Assembly: GCA_009937505.1 (NCBI GenBank)
Contig: JAACFJ010000013.1
Location: forward strand, 1 to 46,083
Reading direction: 5' to 3'
DNA: 46,083 nt
From: Gammaproteobacteria bacterium
GTDB taxonomy: Bacteria; Pseudomonadota; Gammaproteobacteria; Steroidobacterales; Woeseiaceae
In this document: positions 43,874-46,083 of the stretch, piece by piece
Numbering within the stretch: position 1 is the stretch's first letter
Layout of the letters: each line of letters begins with the position of its first letter
Notes under the pieces: generated by a model
What the model was told of the DNA's origin: nothing
Seen by the model: the letters and a program-made list of their open reading frames with translations, nothing else
Databases searched by the model: none
Translations under genes and position numbers: made by a program

Positions 43874-44875
43874 ATGAAACTGGCATCACTAAAGAACGGC
43901 CGCGACGGCCGGCTCGTCGTCGTGTCGCACGACCTGTCGCGTTACCTGCCGGCGGACGAGGTCGCGGGGACGCTGCAGGAAGCCCTCGACAATTGGGCCA
44001 GCTGCGAACCGAAACTGCAGGTCATCGCAAAAAGACTGCATGAAACAGGATCCGGCGATGCCTTCGACCCGGGGCAGTGCGAGTCGCCGCTGCCCCGCGC
44101 CTTCCAGTGGGCGGACGGCTCCGCCTACGTGAATCACGTGGAGTTGGTGCGCAAGGCGCGTGGCGCAGAGATGCCCGAGAGCTTCTGGACCGATCCGCTG
44201 ATGTACCAGGGCGGCTCCGATTCCTTCATCGCGCCGAACGAGCCCATTCTCGCGGCGACCGAAGACTGGGGCATCGACTTCGAGGCCGAAATCGCCGTGG
44301 TCACCGACGACGTGCCGATGGGCATCAGCGCGAAGGATGCGCTCTCGCACATCAAGCTCGTCATGCTGGTCAACGACGTCTCGCTCCGCAACCTGATCCC
44401 CGGCGAACTTGCCAAGGGCTTCGGCTTCTTCCAGTCCAAACCCTCCAGCGCGTTCTCGCCGGCCACCGTTACTCCGGATGAGCTGGGTGACGCCTGGAAA
44501 GACGGCAAGCTGCATATGCCGTTGCTGTCATTCCTGAACGAAGACCCGTTCGGCCGGCCCGACGCCGGTGTCGATATGACCTTCGACTTCGGCCAGCTCA
44601 TCGCTCACGCGGCGAAGACACGGCCACTTTGTGCGGGCACGATCATCGGCTCGGGCACGGTATCGAACAAACTCGACGGTGGTCCCGGCAAACCGATCGA
44701 GGAAGGCGGCGTGGGCTACTCCTGCATCGCCGAGGTCCGCATGATCGAGACCATCGAGTCCGGCAAACCGAAGACCGGATTTCTCGAGTTTGGCGACCGC
44801 ATACGCATCGAGATGCGCGATGCCGACGGCCTGTCGATCTTCGGCGCGATTGATCACGAGGTTCAGCAGTACTAA
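43874..44875 (+). CDS. Fumarylacetoacetate hydrolase-family protein
   Basis: The product is 333 residues. In its context it should cleave fumarylacetoacetate to fumarate and acetoacetate, the last step of tyrosine catabolism. The FAH fold is marked by the catalytic/metal region DWGIDFEAEIAVVTDDVP, the QSKPSSAFSPATVTPDEL segment, and GTIIGSGTVSNKL with GVGYSCIAE. ATG 43874 has AGGAAAT upstream; the longer frame from 43709 starts inside the VOC gene and is rejected. It shares the hppD-VOC-maiA operon. Confidence 0.88.
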   Translation: MKLASLKNGRDGRLVVVSHDLSRYLPADEVAGTLQEALDNWASCEPKLQVIAKRLHETGSGDAFDPGQCESPLPRAFQWADGSAYVNHVELVRKARGAEMPESFWTDPLMYQGGSDSFIAPNEPILAATEDWGIDFEAEIAVVTDDVPMGISAKDALSHIKLVMLVNDVSLRNLIPGELAKGFGFFQSKPSSAFSPATVTPDELGDAWKDGKLHMPLLSFLNEDPFGRPDAGVDMTFDFGQLIAHAAKTRPLCAGTIIGSGTVSNKLDGGPGKPIEEGGVGYSCIAEVRMIETIESGKPKTGFLEFGDRIRIEMRDADGLSIFGAIDHEVQQY

Positions 44876-44884
44876 CCTGCCTCG

Positions 44885-45535
44885 ATGGCCGTAAAACTCT
44901 ACACCTACTGGCGCTCTTCGGCGGCGTACCGCGTACGCATCGCACTCAATCTGAAGGGTGTCGATTACGAGCCGGTACCGGTGTCTCTGAAGCCCGGCGA
45001 CGACGAGCAGCGCAAGGACGAATACCGGGCGATCAACCCGCAGATGCTCGTGCCGTTCTTCGACGACGGCAATGTCGCAATCGGCCAGTCCATGGCCATC
45101 CTCGAGTATCTCGAGGAAAAGTATCCGGAAACTCCGTTGTTACCGCTATCGGAACCGCTGCGCAGCAAGGTGCGTGCGTTCTGCAACGCTATCGCGTGCG
45201 ACATCCATCCGCTCAACAACCTCCGCGTACTGAAATATCTCGGTGGCGAGTTCGACGTATCGGACAAACAGAAGGACAATTGGTACGCGCACTGGATCGC
45301 TGCCGGGTTTCAGGCCTGCGAGCAATTTTCGGTGCGCTACGCACACGACGGACCGTATGCATTCGGCAAGCAAGTCACGCTCGCCGATGCGCTGCTGGTG
45401 CCGCAGATGTACAACGCACGCCGCTTCAACGTGCCGCTCGAGGAATACCCGCGCCTCGTCGCCGTGACGGATGCCTGCAACGAGCTCCAGGCGTTCATCG
45501 ACGCCGCCCCGGAAAACCAGCCAGACTACGCGTAG
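44885..45535 (+). CDS. maiA: Maleylacetoacetate isomerase (zeta-class GST)
   Basis: The product is 216 residues. It isomerises maleylacetoacetate to fumarylacetoacetate using glutathione. The zeta-GST signature YWRSSAAYRVRIAL is at the N-terminus, with NPQMLVPFF (the cis-Pro) and the helical C-domain CDIHPLNNLRVLKYL. It begins nine bases after the FAH stop, so it is co-transcribed. Glutathione need links it to the gshB gene at 14145-15179. Confidence 0.93.
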   Translation: MAVKLYTYWRSSAAYRVRIALNLKGVDYEPVPVSLKPGDDEQRKDEYRAINPQMLVPFFDDGNVAIGQSMAILEYLEEKYPETPLLPLSEPLRSKVRAFCNAIACDIHPLNNLRVLKYLGGEFDVSDKQKDNWYAHWIAAGFQACEQFSVRYAHDGPYAFGKQVTLADALLVPQMYNARRFNVPLEEYPRLVAVTDACNELQAFIDAAPENQPDYA

Positions 45536-45548
45536 CCGGGGTGAGATC

Positions 45549-45585
45549 TGTAGCAGTGCTTCCGGAAGCGTGACCGGTTCCCGCG
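45549..45585. repeat. Degenerate REP-like element between maiA and typA
   Basis: TGTAGCAGTGCTTCCGGAAGCG contains a perfect GCTTCCGGAAGC palindrome (45558-45569) and resembles the TGTAGGAGCG-type REP head. A GCGCCGAGGCGC stem follows at 45582. It lies in the convergent gap after the maiA stop and may also act as a transcription barrier. Confidence 0.4.
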
Positions 45586-45613
45586 CCGAGGCGCGATCGC
45601 AAGACGAAGATTC

Positions 45614-46083
45614 TCAGGCGCGCATGCGTGAATCGCGCTTGCGTTCGACTTCTGTCAGCAATTTCTTACGGAGCCGGATGCTCTGCGGCGTCACCTCCAC
45701 GAGTTCATCATCGTCGATGAACTCGAGTGCCTGCTCCAGCGAGTACCGTATGGGTGGCGACAGCACAAGGTTCTCATCAGTCCCGGCAGCACGAATATTC
45801 GTCAGCTGTTTCGCCTTCGTCGGATTGACGACGAGGTCGTTGCCGCGACTGTGTATGCCGATAATCATGCCTTCGTAGACCGGTTCGCCGTGGCCGAGCA
45901 TGAGCCGGCCACGCTCCTGCAGATTGAACAACGCGTAGGCAAGTGCCTTACCCTGGACCATCGATACCAGCACGCCGTTGTTTCTCTGGCCAAGGTCCTC
46001 CGGGATATAGCGGTCGTATTTCTCGAATACGTGATACATCAGCCCAGTGCCCGATGTCGCGGTCAGGTACTCGGTACGAAATC
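45614..46083 (-). CDS. typA: Ribosome-associated GTPase TypA/BipA, C-terminal end (5' part outside window)
   Basis: The frame enters from base 46083 and gives the final 155 residues. The sequence (RTEYLTATSGTGLMYHVFEK, GALVSMVQGKALAYALFNLQ-like, GEPVYEGMIIGIHSRGNDL, RLRKKLLTEVERKRDSRMRA) matches the C-terminal domain of TypA/BipA, a translation factor that binds the ribosome under stress. The GTPase and elongation-factor-like domains lie beyond the window. It is convergent with maiA. Confidence 0.93.
   Translation of the reverse strand, partial: FRTEYLTATSGTGLMYHVFEKYDRYIPEDLGQRNNGVLVSMVQGKALAYALFNLQERGRLMLGHGEPVYEGMIIGIHSRGNDLVVNPTKAKQLTNIRAAGTDENLVLSPPIRYSLEQALEFIDDDELVEVTPQSIRLRKKLLTEVERKRDSRMRA

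Overview
The window is GC-rich, densely packed bacterial chromosome. No tRNA, rRNA, CRISPR array, transposase or integrase was seen. The gene set suggests a heterotrophic gammaproteobacterium: a HexR-controlled Entner-Doudoroff operon, a proteobacterial glucokinase, ZntB/CorA, TypA and REP-like repeats after stop codons. TPR-sulfotransferase genes and a fused indolepyruvate oxidoreductase would fit an environmental, perhaps marine lineage, but genus-level placement is not possible by eye.

Layout. (1) 1-5166: the 3' end of a fused indolepyruvate:ferredoxin oxidoreductase gene, a coupled metallo-beta-lactamase-fold hydrolase, a tandem UspA protein, a Cys/Met-metabolism PLP enzyme and a collapsed GNAT acetyltransferase remnant. 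(2) 5169-16631: an accessory stretch. It holds a GT4 glycosyltransferase, two tandem TPR-sulfotransferases, a methyltransferase, an unassigned possible SRPBCC-like protein, a divergent CPBP protease/TetR pair, and a decayed partial copy of the same GT4 gene at 13886-14084. The two GT4 3' ends are direct repeats around a 7.6 kb block. Then comes an arsR - permease (frameshifted) - gshB operon. (3) 16853-20887: an SDR reductase with a perfect inverted repeat upstream, a DUF2189 membrane protein, glucokinase and a CorA/ZntB transporter preceded by an 8-codon leader ORF.

(4) 20925-27252: the Entner-Doudoroff operon zwf-pgl-edd-eda with divergent hexR. Two HexR-type operators lie between zwf and hexR, one of them touching the hexR start codon. 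A polyphosphate glucokinase follows. (5) 27427-41565: a Sel1-repeat secreted protein, a secreted GH13 protein whose catalytic nucleophile and third carboxylate are replaced, then malQ-glgC-glgA-glgB-glgP-glgX. (6) 41562-45535: an Lrp/AsnC regulator divergent from hppD-VOC-FAH-maiA (tyrosine/homogentisate catabolism, with no homogentisate dioxygenase gene in the window). (7) 45614-46083: the C-terminal end of typA.

Together, regions 3-5 form a carbohydrate locus. Alpha-glucan is made (GlgC, GlgA, GlgB) and mobilised (GlgP, GlgX, MalQ). Free glucose can be phosphorylated with ATP or polyphosphate and sent through zwf-pgl-edd-eda to pyruvate and glyceraldehyde 3-phosphate, under HexR control. 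The most unusual items are the apparently active-site-dead secreted GH13 protein, the HexR operator at the hexR start codon, the GT4 repeat-bracketed sulfotransferase block, the arsR-permease-gshB operon, and the VOC protein sitting in the tyrosine operon.
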